From Caballeronia novacaledonica (GTDB taxonomy: Bacteria > Pseudomonadota > Gammaproteobacteria > Burkholderiales > Burkholderiaceae): a DNA stretch of 64,000 nt. The position numbers and the translations under genes are program-made. The notes beneath the pieces are model-generated. The model was not told the origin of the DNA. It was given only the letters and a program-made list of their open reading frames with translations, and made no database searches. How positions within the stretch are numbered: position 1 is the stretch's first letter; the number at the start of each line of letters is the position of its first letter. The DNA lies in the NCBI RefSeq assembly GCF_900258035.1, contig NZ_OGTP01000020.1, positions 53,453-117,452 on the forward strand, read 5' to 3'. Of this stretch, positions 51,847 to 62,713 are shown piece by piece.

Positions 51847-53271
51847 GTGCCTACCGAAGAACGCCCCCAGAACGCACCGCGCGACCCCGACGCCCCGATG
51901 ACCCCGCTCGAGCGCCGCGGCATGGCCGCGATCCTGCTCTCGGTCGCGCTCGCGACGCTCGATACCGCGATCGCCAACACCGCGCTGCCCGCCATCGCCG
52001 CCGATCTGCATACCACGCCCGCCGCTTCCGTCTGGATCATCAACGCCTATCAGCTCGCGATGGTCGCGACGCTGCTTCCCCTGGCCGCGCTCGGCGGCAT
52101 TCTCGGGCATCGGCGCGTGTATCTCGGCGGGCTCGTCGTGTTTCTCGTCGCGTCGGCGGTGTGCGCCTTCTCGTGGTCGTTGCCGACGCTCGTCGCCGCG
52201 CGTCTGCTGCAAGGGCTCGGCGCGAGCGCGATCATGAGCGTCAACGCGGCGCTCATCAGCGCGATCTTTCCGCCGCACCGGCTGGGCCGCGGCGTCGGGC
52301 TGAATGCGCTCGTCGTCGGCATTGCATTCGCAGTCGGGCCGACGGTCGCGTCGATCGTGCTCTCGCTCGGCACCTGGCCGTGGCTCTTCGCGGTCAACCT
52401 GCCCGTCGGCGTGTTCGCGCTGATGATCGCGTGGCCGTCGCTGCCGCAGACAAAGCGCGCCGAACACGGCTTCGATCGCGTCGCGGCCCTGCTCAACGTC
52501 GTCACCTTCGCGTCGCTGATCTTCGCGCTCGGCGAAGCCGCCCAGCGCGCTCCGGCTCATACGGTGCTGACGGCGTTCGGCGTCACGCTCGTCGCCGGCG
52601 TTCTTCTGCTGCGACGCGAACGCGGCCATCCCGCGCCGATGCTGCCCGTCGATCTCTTTCGCCGTCCGATGTTCGCGCTCTCGACGATGACCGCCATCTG
52701 CTCGTTCGCCGCGCAAGGACTCGCGTTCGTATCGCTGCCATTTTTCTTCGAAAGCGTGCTGGGCCGCAGCCAGGTCGAAACGGGATTTCTGATGACGCCG
52801 TGGTCCGCGCTCGTCGCGTTGATGGCGCCGATCGCCGGACGCCTCTCCGATCGTCACGCGCCCGGCCTTCTGGGCGGCGTCGGGCTGGCGATTCTATGCG
52901 TCGGGATGGTCTCGCTTGCGATGCTGCCGGCGCAGCCCCATGCGCTGGAAATCTGCATCCGCATGGCGATCTGCGGCGCGGGCTTCGGCTTCTTTCAGTC
53001 GCCGAATCTGAAGGCGTTCATGTCGAGCGCCCCGCGCGAACGGAGCGGTGGCGCGAGCGGCGTGATCGCGACGTCGCGCTTGATCGGACAGGCGACGGGC
53101 GCGGCGCTCGTCGCGTTGTGTTTCAGCATCGCCGGAAAGCATGGCCCGGCGCTCGCGTTGTCGCTGGGCGCGGCGTTCGCGGGCGCGGGCAGTATCGCGA
53201 GCGGATTGCGGCTGGTGACGCGCAAGCCGTCGTCCGAGCGGGTGGTCGGAGGGCCGTCGCGCGAGGCGTGA
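51847..53271 (+). CDS. MFS drug/metabolite exporter, DHA2 type
   Basis: 474 residues, about 14 TM segments. Motif LATLDTAIANTALPAIA near the N-terminus and RLLQGLGASAIMSVNAALI are typical of EmrB/QacA-like DHA2 exporters. Start assigned to GTG 51847; ATG 51898 is an alternative and neither has a strong ribosome-binding site. Substrate unknown. Convergent with dbpA. Confidence 0.83.
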   Translation: MPTEERPQNAPRDPDAPMTPLERRGMAAILLSVALATLDTAIANTALPAIAADLHTTPAASVWIINAYQLAMVATLLPLAALGGILGHRRVYLGGLVVFLVASAVCAFSWSLPTLVAARLLQGLGASAIMSVNAALISAIFPPHRLGRGVGLNALVVGIAFAVGPTVASIVLSLGTWPWLFAVNLPVGVFALMIAWPSLPQTKRAEHGFDRVAALLNVVTFASLIFALGEAAQRAPAHTVLTAFGVTLVAGVLLLRRERGHPAPMLPVDLFRRPMFALSTMTAICSFAAQGLAFVSLPFFFESVLGRSQVETGFLMTPWSALVALMAPIAGRLSDRHAPGLLGGVGLAILCVGMVSLAMLPAQPHALEICIRMAICGAGFGFFQSPNLKAFMSSAPRERSGGASGVIATSRLIGQATGAALVALCFSIAGKHGPALALSLGAAFAGAGSIASGLRLVTRKPSSERVVGGPSREA

Positions 53272-53277
53272 GCGCGC

Positions 53278-54660
53278 TCACATCCGCCGCACTTTCACCT
53301 TGCGGCCCTTGAGCTTTCCCGCGCCGAGCTTGCGCACCGCGTCGTCCGCGACGTTTCGCTCGACGGCCACGTACGTGACCATGTCCATCACGTTGATCTT
53401 GCCGATCTGCTTGCCGTCGAAGCCCGCTTCGCCGGTGAGCGCGCCGAGCACGTCGCCGGGACGGATCTTGTCCTTGCGGCCGCCGAGAATTTGCAGCGTC
53501 GCCATCGGCGGCTTCAGATGACCCGGTTCCGCCGAAGTCAGCTCGTCCAGCGGATGCCATTCCACTTCCGCGCGCTGCGCCTGTTCGATCGAGCCGACGC
53601 GCCCCATCTCGTCCATGCTCGCGAGCGACAGCGCCCAGCCTTCCTCCTCGCCGCGTCCCGTGCGGCCGATGCGATGCACATGCACTTCCGGATCCGGCGT
53701 CACATCGACGTTGATGACCGCTTCCAGTTGCGCGATGTCGAGACCGCGCGCGGCGACATCGGTTGCGACGAGCACCGAGCAACTGCGATTGGCGAACTGC
53801 ACGAGCACCTGATCGCGTTCGCGTTGCTCCAGCTCGCCGTGCAGCGTCAGCGCTTCGAAGCCTTGTGCGAGCAGCACGTCGAGCAGATCGCGGCATTGCT
53901 GCTTCGTGTTGCAGAACGCGAGCGTGCTCACCGGCCGATAGTGATCGAGCAGCAGGCCGACCGCGTGCAGCCGCTCGTGATCCTCGACCTGATAGAAGCG
54001 CTGCTTGATTTTCGCGTTGCTATGCTGCTCGGTGAGCTTGATCTCGCGCGGATTGCGCAGAAATTGCTGGCTCAGTTTCGCGATGCCCTCGGGATAAGTC
54101 GCCGAGAACAGCAAGGTCTGCCGATCCTTCGGACACTTGCGCGCGACTGACGCGATGTCGTCGAAGAAGCCCATGTCGAGCATGCGGTCGGCTTCGTCGA
54201 GGACGAGCGTGCGCACGGCGTCGAGCGAGAGCGTGGCGCGGTCGAGATGATCCATGATGCGGCCAGGCGTTCCCACGACGATATGCGCGCCGTGTTCCAG
54301 GCTCGCGATCTGCGGGCGCATCGGCGTGCCGCCGCACAGCGTCAGCACTTTCACGTTCTCTTCCGCGCGCGCGAGGCGGCGGATTTCCTGCGTGACCTGA
54401 TCCGCGAGTTCGCGCGTCGGGCAGAGAACGAGCGCCTGCACCGCGAACTGTTTCGCGTCGAGCCGGTCGAGCAGCGGGAGCGTGAACGCGGCGGTCTTGC
54501 CGCTGCCCGTTTTCGCCTGCGCGATGAGATCGTGGCCCGCGAGCGCGGGCGGCAGGCTCGCGGCCTGGATCGGCGTCATCGACAGATAGCCGAGTTGCTG
54601 CAGATTCGACTGCATCGCCGGCGAGAGCGGCAGGCTGCTGAATGAAGTTTCGGTGGTCAT
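53278..54660 (-). CDS. dbpA: ATP-dependent RNA helicase DbpA
   Basis: 460-residue DEAD-box helicase that acts in 50S ribosome assembly through 23S hairpin 92. RecA-like domain 1: Q-motif MTPIQAASLP, Walker A AKTGSGKT, DEAD in VLDEADRML, SAT. Domain 2: TDVAARGLD and HRIGRTGR. The C-terminal RNA-recognition domain (~385-460), ending in KLKGRKVKVRRM, is the DbpA feature. Confidence 0.94.
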   Translation of the reverse strand: MTTETSFSSLPLSPAMQSNLQQLGYLSMTPIQAASLPPALAGHDLIAQAKTGSGKTAAFTLPLLDRLDAKQFAVQALVLCPTRELADQVTQEIRRLARAEENVKVLTLCGGTPMRPQIASLEHGAHIVVGTPGRIMDHLDRATLSLDAVRTLVLDEADRMLDMGFFDDIASVARKCPKDRQTLLFSATYPEGIAKLSQQFLRNPREIKLTEQHSNAKIKQRFYQVEDHERLHAVGLLLDHYRPVSTLAFCNTKQQCRDLLDVLLAQGFEALTLHGELEQRERDQVLVQFANRSCSVLVATDVAARGLDIAQLEAVINVDVTPDPEVHVHRIGRTGRGEEEGWALSLASMDEMGRVGSIEQAQRAEVEWHPLDELTSAEPGHLKPPMATLQILGGRKDKIRPGDVLGALTGEAGFDGKQIGKINVMDMVTYVAVERNVADDAVRKLGAGKLKGRKVKVRRM

Positions 54661-54664
54661 GATT

Positions 54665-54859
54665 TCAGCGTGTTCCGGGCGGCGGGATTTCCGTGATCTG
54701 GTCGTAGGTGGCCGTGCCGTCGTCGGCGTCGGTGCGCTTCACGTAGTTGCGCGCGCCGCACATCGGACAGCGGAACAGCAGGCCTTGGCCTTCATTTTTG
54801 ATGACGACATCCGATAATTCCCACTCTGCGCCGCAGGACTGGTTTCGACAGGTGAACAT
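54665..54859 (-). CDS. Small zinc-ribbon protein
   Basis: 64 residues with C4, C9, C31 and C34 in the CX4C...CX2C pattern expected for a zinc ribbon. Function unknown. It lies four bases upstream of dbpA on the same strand and is probably co-transcribed with it. Confidence 0.78.
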   Translation of the reverse strand: MFTCRNQSCGAEWELSDVVIKNEGQGLLFRCPMCGARNYVKRTDADDGTATYDQITEIPPPGTR

Positions 54860-55015
54860 GTTCGTATTTCTCTGGTTCGTGGCGCGTTCGTGCGCTCAAA
54901 GGCGAAAGTGTACGCGTGTCTCGTGTCGACGCGGTCCGCGCAAGTCCGCAAGAAATGCTAAAGCGGGTCGTGCTACTTTTATTTCATCGAGTTTTCTTTC
55001 CTTCCGGAGCTGGCG

Positions 55016-55888
55016 ATGAGCGAGAAGCCTTATGAAACGCGGCTCGCGCGCGTGGTCGCGTATATCCACGATCATCTCGACGATGCGCTCGATCTGAATC
55101 GGCTTGCGGAGGTGGCTTGTTTGTCGCCGTATCACTGGCACCGGATTTATCACGCGTTTTATGGGGAAACGGCGGCGGCGACCGTGCGGCGCTTGCGGCT
55201 GCATCGGGCGGCGAATGAGCTCGTGCATGGCGCGGTACCCATCGATTCCATCGCCGAGCGCGCCGGATATGGCAGCGTGCAGGCATTTTCGAGGGCGTTT
55301 CAGGCGAGTTACCGGATGGCGCCGGGGCAGTTTCGCAACGAAGGCGGCGCTTCGATGTTTGTTCCTTTCGATGAAGTTCGATCAGGAGATACGGCGATGC
55401 ATCAAGTCGATATTCGCACCCAGAATGGTTTCACGGTCGCCGCGATGGAGCATCGCGGGTCGTATATGAACATCGGGCGGGCGTTCGAAATGCTGTTTCA
55501 TTGGCTCGCGGTGCGCGAGTTGGTGGATCCTCGCGCGCGCTCGCTCGGCATTTATTTCGACGATCCCGCCGCCGTCGCAGAAGACGATTTGCGTTCGATG
55601 GCGTGCTGCGAGTTGTTCGAACCGGACGCCGTGAAGTTCGAAGCGCCGGTTTCGCGCGTGGAAGTCGCGGGCGGCGAGTTTGCCGTGCTGACGCATGTCG
55701 GGCCGTATGCGCAGCTTTGTTTTGCGTATCAGTGGTTGTACGGCGAATGGCTGCCTGCTTCCGGTCGGGAAACGGGCGAGTCGCCGGTGTTCGAGATTTA
55801 CGTCAATGATCCGAGGGAAACGGCGCCAGCGGATCTGGTGACGGAGATTTGGTTGCCGTTGAAGGCGGCCGGCTCGCCCGAGCGTTGA
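55016..55888 (+). CDS. AraC-family regulator with GyrI-like effector domain
   Basis: 290 residues. N-terminal AraC double HTH (~5-105, LNRLAEVACLSPYHWHRIYH and IAERAGYGSVQAFSRAFQ) and a C-terminal GyrI-like/SOUL-like ligand domain (~125-285). The same build as Rob/SoxS-type activators that sense small molecules. ATG 55016 has GGAG 8 nt upstream. Divergent from the zinc-ribbon/dbpA pair. Confidence 0.9.
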   Translation: MSEKPYETRLARVVAYIHDHLDDALDLNRLAEVACLSPYHWHRIYHAFYGETAAATVRRLRLHRAANELVHGAVPIDSIAERAGYGSVQAFSRAFQASYRMAPGQFRNEGGASMFVPFDEVRSGDTAMHQVDIRTQNGFTVAAMEHRGSYMNIGRAFEMLFHWLAVRELVDPRARSLGIYFDDPAAVAEDDLRSMACCELFEPDAVKFEAPVSRVEVAGGEFAVLTHVGPYAQLCFAYQWLYGEWLPASGRETGESPVFEIYVNDPRETAPADLVTEIWLPLKAAGSPER

Positions 55889-55955
55889 ACTTGTTGGGAC
55901 GCTCGGGCGATTCACGTCGATTCGCTACGCGCCGCTCATGACTTGAATCGCGTGG

Positions 55956-57602
55956 TCATCGTGCCGCTTGCTCGTCCTTCGAAAGCGATCCGGCAAGCCG
56001 CACCAGGCGCACGAATTCCGCGCGATAACCGAAGTTGTCACGTCCTTTGGCATCATTGGCCCATGCGGCGATGGCAGGCCACGTGGTGGACGCGAGTGCA
56101 GGATTGCCGCGCAGCTTCTGACCGTACGCAGCCACTGCCGCAAGAAAGCGTGTCTCGCTGGAAGCGCTGTCGAACGACGAACGGAGAGCGGACTTGCCGA
56201 TGGGCGTGGACGCCAATTCGCTAATCTTGCCTCCCGGCGCCTTCCAACGAAGCTTGATGAAAGCAAGCTCCGAAAACTTCGGAATCGAAGTTGGGTTGGA
56301 ATCCTCCTTGACCGCTTGATACCGCGACTGATCGACGCTTGGCTTCTGTCCCTTGAGTGTCAATTCATAGAGCACGGTGACTCGCTTGCCCGCACCGATA
56401 TCGCCGGCATCGACCTGATCGTTGTTGAAATCTTCGTTGTTCAGTTGCCGCTTCTCATAACCGATCTGCCGATATTCGAGCACCTCAGAAGGGTTGAATT
56501 CGATCTGCGCCTTCACATCCTTCGCGACAGTGACCAGCGTCGACCGCATTTCGTCCCGAAGCACCTTATCCGCTTCTGACAACGTGTCGATATAGCTGTA
56601 GTTTCCGTTACCGGCATCGGCGATCTGAACCATCATGGCGTCTTTGTAGTCGCTATCGCCCACGCCCAGCGTCGAAAGCGTTACGCCAGAATCGCGTTCG
56701 TGCTTGATCATGTCGACGAGCGCCTGAGTGCTCGTCACGCCGACGTTGAAGTCGCCATCCGTGGCCAGCAATACCCGGTTGACGCCATTCGCGATGAACC
56801 CTTGTCGCGCCATCTTGTACGCGAGTTGCAGACCCGATGCACCCGCTGTCGTCCCTCCCGCCACCAGCCGGTCGATCGCGGCGTCGATGATGTCTCTATT
56901 CGCGGCGGACGTAGGCGGCAGGACGACTTCCGTGCCGCTCGCGTAGGTGACGAGCGAAACCGCGTCTTGCGGGCGTAGTTGTTGAGTCAACAATTTCAAC
57001 GACGACTTGATGAGTGGAAGTCGCTCGGGCGGATCCATCGAACCTGAGACATCGACGAGAAACACCAGATTCGATGGCGGCATGGAGGTTTTTGTCTCGT
57101 TCATCGCCTGTACGTTCACGCGGAGCAGCGTTTTGTCGTGATTCCACGGACTAGGCGCAAGCTCGTAGTCAACGGCGAAAGGAGAGCGCCCAAGCCGTTT
57201 TTCCGGTGTCTCGTCGGACGGAAAATAGTTGATCAGCTCCTCGACACGAATGCCGTCCACAGGCGGCAACTCGCCGCGATTCAAGAAACGCCTTACGTTG
57301 GCGTAGCTGCCCGTATCCATGTCCAGACTGAACGTAGTGAGTGGATGCGCGGACACTTGCTGAACGGGATTGTCGCCGTAATGTCGATATTGAGGGCTTT
57401 CCTCTGGCAGCACCAGCTTCTGGCTCACCATGGGTGGTGGCATGATGGCGGCGGGAACGGGCGCAGGCGGGTAAAACGACGGCGCCTGCGCGCGGACCGG
57501 CGCCGTGACTTTAGCCGGCCCATCGGATGCCGTGGAGGCACAGCCGCTCAAACACATGGCAACGACCCACGCGAAGCCAATCTCAATACTTAGTTTTTTC
57601 AT
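55956..57602 (-). CDS. Lipoprotein with von Willebrand factor A domain (YfbK-like)
   Basis: 548 residues. Lipoprotein signal with lipidated Cys 21 in LSGCAST. An N-terminal von Willebrand-associated domain (~68-165, with the FSLDMDTGSYANVRRFLN and EELINYFP signatures). VWA domain (~175-350) with an intact MIDAS DVSGS at 184-188 and a TDG segment. A C-terminal DUF3520-like domain (~370-548). Role unknown. ATG 57602 has GAGG 5-6 nt upstream. Base composition appears less GC-rich than the flanking core genes. Confidence 0.85.
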   Translation of the reverse strand: MKKLSIEIGFAWVVAMCLSGCASTASDGPAKVTAPVRAQAPSFYPPAPVPAAIMPPPMVSQKLVLPEESPQYRHYGDNPVQQVSAHPLTTFSLDMDTGSYANVRRFLNRGELPPVDGIRVEELINYFPSDETPEKRLGRSPFAVDYELAPSPWNHDKTLLRVNVQAMNETKTSMPPSNLVFLVDVSGSMDPPERLPLIKSSLKLLTQQLRPQDAVSLVTYASGTEVVLPPTSAANRDIIDAAIDRLVAGGTTAGASGLQLAYKMARQGFIANGVNRVLLATDGDFNVGVTSTQALVDMIKHERDSGVTLSTLGVGDSDYKDAMMVQIADAGNGNYSYIDTLSEADKVLRDEMRSTLVTVAKDVKAQIEFNPSEVLEYRQIGYEKRQLNNEDFNNDQVDAGDIGAGKRVTVLYELTLKGQKPSVDQSRYQAVKEDSNPTSIPKFSELAFIKLRWKAPGGKISELASTPIGKSALRSSFDSASSETRFLAAVAAYGQKLRGNPALASTTWPAIAAWANDAKGRDNFGYRAEFVRLVRLAGSLSKDEQAAR

Positions 57603-57761
57603 CGACGCCTCAAGGATTCGCCTGCGAAGAACGCGCACAGCGATGTTTAAGAGAGCGAATTAAACGAGGGGCGATCGATGTGCGCCAGCAGATGTGTCTG
57701 AAATTGAGGTAATGCGCTGCGCGAATCCACATCGCGCGTGTTTCCGGAAGGGGCTCTGGCT

Positions 57762-58649
57762 CTAGACCGGTCGCGCGTGGCCCTTGAACACTTCCGCGCG
57801 ATGCCAGGCGACGAAATCCCGTGCGGGATGGTGCTCCGTTCGCACCGGCGAATTCATCTGTCCTCCGTGATGCCGAAGCAGGATTTCTTCGAACTGCTGC
57901 GTGCCGTGCGCTTTGTCCGACACGAGCACACGTCGATCATCACTCAGCGTGAACGCGCCGATATCGAACAGCTTGTGATGCATGCAGCACAATGCCACGC
58001 CATTCGCGACTACATCCGGGCCTTCGAATTGATGCCATTTGATATGCGCCGCCTCCAGCCCGATCGTCATGTTGGCAATGCGCAGATCGAGATTGCATAG
58101 GGCGCATCGGTATTGATACGCCATGAGCACTTCGCTACGGAAGTTCGGATCGCGACGGCGGCCGGTCCGTTGCGCGCTGTCGTCGAGAGCGAGGCCGACG
58201 GCATCGAGAATGTCGCCGTGGATGCTCTCGGGAAAGTGCGCCGATAACAAAAGCCGTGCGACTTCGCTTAACGAGTTCGGGTCGCGTTCGAAGAGATTCC
58301 GGACTTCATCCGAGAATTGTCCTGTCGCGCCCCGTTTTCTCAATTCTGTTTTTGTCGAATCGTTTCTGATGTCCGGGGCATCGCCTGCATTCGTAGAAAG
58401 TTGCCACACATTGTCGTTGCGCAGGCGCACGAAAGGCATTTCCGGATAAAGCGTTCGACGCTGCGGAGCGAATTCGCGCAACAACTCGGACAGTTTCGCT
58501 TCGTAATCGCTGAACGAGACGACGCGAATGCCGCGACTGTACAGCCCAAGCGCGAGCAGGACGAGCAACGGCTTGTGTGGCGCGCGTAGATCGCCGCTTT
58601 GCCAGACTTTGAGATTGGCGAATCGGTGAAGAATGTCGGAAGACGTCAT
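57762..58649 (-). CDS. HNH restriction endonuclease with sulfur-binding (phosphorothioate-DNA) domain
   Basis: 295 residues. N-terminus (~5-150) resembles the SBD domain of ScoMcrA-like enzymes, with RAPHKPLLVLLALG (22-35), RRTLYPEMPFVRL (~64-76) and NDNVWQL (78-84); SBD reads phosphorothioate-modified DNA. C-terminal HNH: CX2C at 182-185, EAAH with H202, N216, and CCMHH (221-225) with H225. Together they predict a type IV enzyme that cuts PT-modified foreign DNA. No dnd genes are in the window, which fits: a host without the modification can carry the nuclease alone. GC content is visibly lower (about half AT at 58321-58440). Placed between gyrB and the VWA gene. Confidence 0.75.
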   Translation of the reverse strand: MTSSDILHRFANLKVWQSGDLRAPHKPLLVLLALGLYSRGIRVVSFSDYEAKLSELLREFAPQRRTLYPEMPFVRLRNDNVWQLSTNAGDAPDIRNDSTKTELRKRGATGQFSDEVRNLFERDPNSLSEVARLLLSAHFPESIHGDILDAVGLALDDSAQRTGRRRDPNFRSEVLMAYQYRCALCNLDLRIANMTIGLEAAHIKWHQFEGPDVVANGVALCCMHHKLFDIGAFTLSDDRRVLVSDKAHGTQQFEEILLRHHGGQMNSPVRTEHHPARDFVAWHRAEVFKGHARPV

Positions 58650-58677
58650 GCGAACGACGAAGCGGATGGGTAAGAAA

Positions 58678-58722
58678 AAGCCCGCGATGACCAGCGCGTC
58701 TAGCGCCGATTATCGCGGGCTT
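58678..58722 (-). terminator. Terminator of gyrB
   Basis: AAGCCCGCGAT (58678-58688) pairs with ATCGCGGGCTT (58712-58722), a 23-nt loop with some inner pairing; on the minus strand followed by TTTCTTAC. Confidence 0.8.
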
Positions 58723-58747
58723 GTAAGAAGCCGGGCCGGGTCAGACC

Positions 58748-61231
<2,484 letters not shown>

Positions 61232-61301
61232 GGAAATTTTCCGGTTCTGCGTCACTGCCTGGGTTACTGCTCGAACTTTTCAAAACACCTTAAAAACGCC
61301 A

Positions 61302-61320
61302 AAGGGGCGCGCCGCCCCTT
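61302..61320 (-). terminator. Weak hairpin between dnaN and gyrB
   Basis: AAGGGGCG (61302-61309) pairs with CGCCCCTT (61313-61320), 3-nt loop; a TTTTT lies 5 bases further on the minus strand. It may attenuate gyrB transcription. Confidence 0.4.
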
Positions 61321-61344
61321 GGAGTGTTCTCGGTATTGCGTGCG

Positions 61345-62448
61345 TCAGATACGCATCGGCATCACCACGTACTTGAATTCCTCGTTCTCGGGAATCGTGA
61401 TGAGCGCGCTGGAATTGGCGTCGCCGAGGCTCACCGTGAGCGTGTCGACCTTCAGATTCGCGAGCACATCGAGCAGATACGTGACGTTGAATCCGATATC
61501 GACGGTGTCGCCCTGATAAGCGATTTCCAGTTCTTCCTGCGCCTCTTCCTGGTCGGCGTTCGTCGACATGATCTTGAGCTGGCCCGGCTCGACCAGGCAA
61601 CGCACGCCCTTGAATTTGTCGGAAGTCAGGATCGCCGCGCGCTGCAGCGAACGCTGCAATTCTTCACGGCCGATTTCGAACGAGTTCTTGTGCGACTTCG
61701 GAATCACGCGCTGGAAGTCGGGGAACTTGCCCTCGACGAGCTTCGACACGAGTTCCACCTGACCGAAGCTGAACTTCACCTGCGTCGCGGCGATGTCGAT
61801 GTTCAAGGAATCGTCGATGTCTTCGAGCAGGCGCTGAAGTTCGAGAATCGTCTTGCGCGGGATGATCACTTCCTGGCGCGGGAACGAGCCTTCGATCTTC
61901 ATCGACGAGAACGCGAGACGGTGGCCGTCGGTCGCGACCGCCATCAGTTGATCGCCGTCCACCACGAGCAGCATGCCGTTCAGGTAGTAGCGGATGTCCT
62001 GCTGGGCCATCGCGAAATAGACCATGCCGAGCAACTGGCGGAATGTCTTCTGCGGAACCGAAAGGCTCGCGCCGAAGTCAGTAGCCTGGTTGACGGTGGG
62101 AAATTCGTCGGCGGCGAGCGTCTGCAGCGCGAAACGGCTCTTGCCGGAACGCACCGTGAGGCGCTTGTCGGAGAGATCCAGCACCACTTCGCCCGAAGGC
62201 ATCGCCCGCAAGATGTCGAGCAGCTTGCGCGCGGCGACCGTGGTAGCGACCTGGTCGCTGCCGACGCCGAAATCGGCGCGGGTCGTGATCTGGAGTTCGA
62301 GGTCGGTCGAGAGGAACGACACATCCGCGCCGTTCTTGGTAATGAGCAAGTTTGCGAGGATCGGCAACGTATGGCGGCGTTCTACGATGCCGCTCACGGT
62401 TTGCAGCGGCCTTAGAAGATTATCTCGTTCGGTCTTGACCAGTTGCAT
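61345..62448 (-). CDS. dnaN: DNA polymerase III beta sliding clamp
   Basis: 367 residues, three tandem clamp domains (~1-120, 125-245, 250-367). Standard N-terminus MQLVKTERDNLLRPLQTVSG and C-terminus EEFKYVVMPMRI. Start ATG 62448 rather than a longer frame. Dimer ring tethers Pol III; follows dnaA by 265 bp. Confidence 0.98.
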   Translation of the reverse strand: MQLVKTERDNLLRPLQTVSGIVERRHTLPILANLLITKNGADVSFLSTDLELQITTRADFGVGSDQVATTVAARKLLDILRAMPSGEVVLDLSDKRLTVRSGKSRFALQTLAADEFPTVNQATDFGASLSVPQKTFRQLLGMVYFAMAQQDIRYYLNGMLLVVDGDQLMAVATDGHRLAFSSMKIEGSFPRQEVIIPRKTILELQRLLEDIDDSLNIDIAATQVKFSFGQVELVSKLVEGKFPDFQRVIPKSHKNSFEIGREELQRSLQRAAILTSDKFKGVRCLVEPGQLKIMSTNADQEEAQEELEIAYQGDTVDIGFNVTYLLDVLANLKVDTLTVSLGDANSSALITIPENEEFKYVVMPMRI

Positions 62449-62713
62449 AGAGTTCCTTCGTTGATGTGACGGCCTGTCCGCCGGTTTCGCCACCAGATTT
62501 GCCCAACGGACAACCTCGTAACACGCGTTGCCGGCCCCCCGCCGGTCACTCGCGAAAACTGCGCTCGAATGCCGCCCAGGCCACGGACGGCTAAACCTAT
62601 ATTGTGCCTCAAAACGGAACCGCTCCCTAAAATTGGGGGCGTTTTCATCAAAAAATAGGCTCTCGAACGCAATTAATGACGCGTGCGTTCTCCGCGGCGC
62701 GCCGATCGGCTGT

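Noticed and set aside
62449..62713. oriC in the dnaA-dnaN gap
   Set aside because: No evident cluster of the DnaA-box consensus TTATCCACA; the origin more likely lies upstream of dnaA, outside the window.
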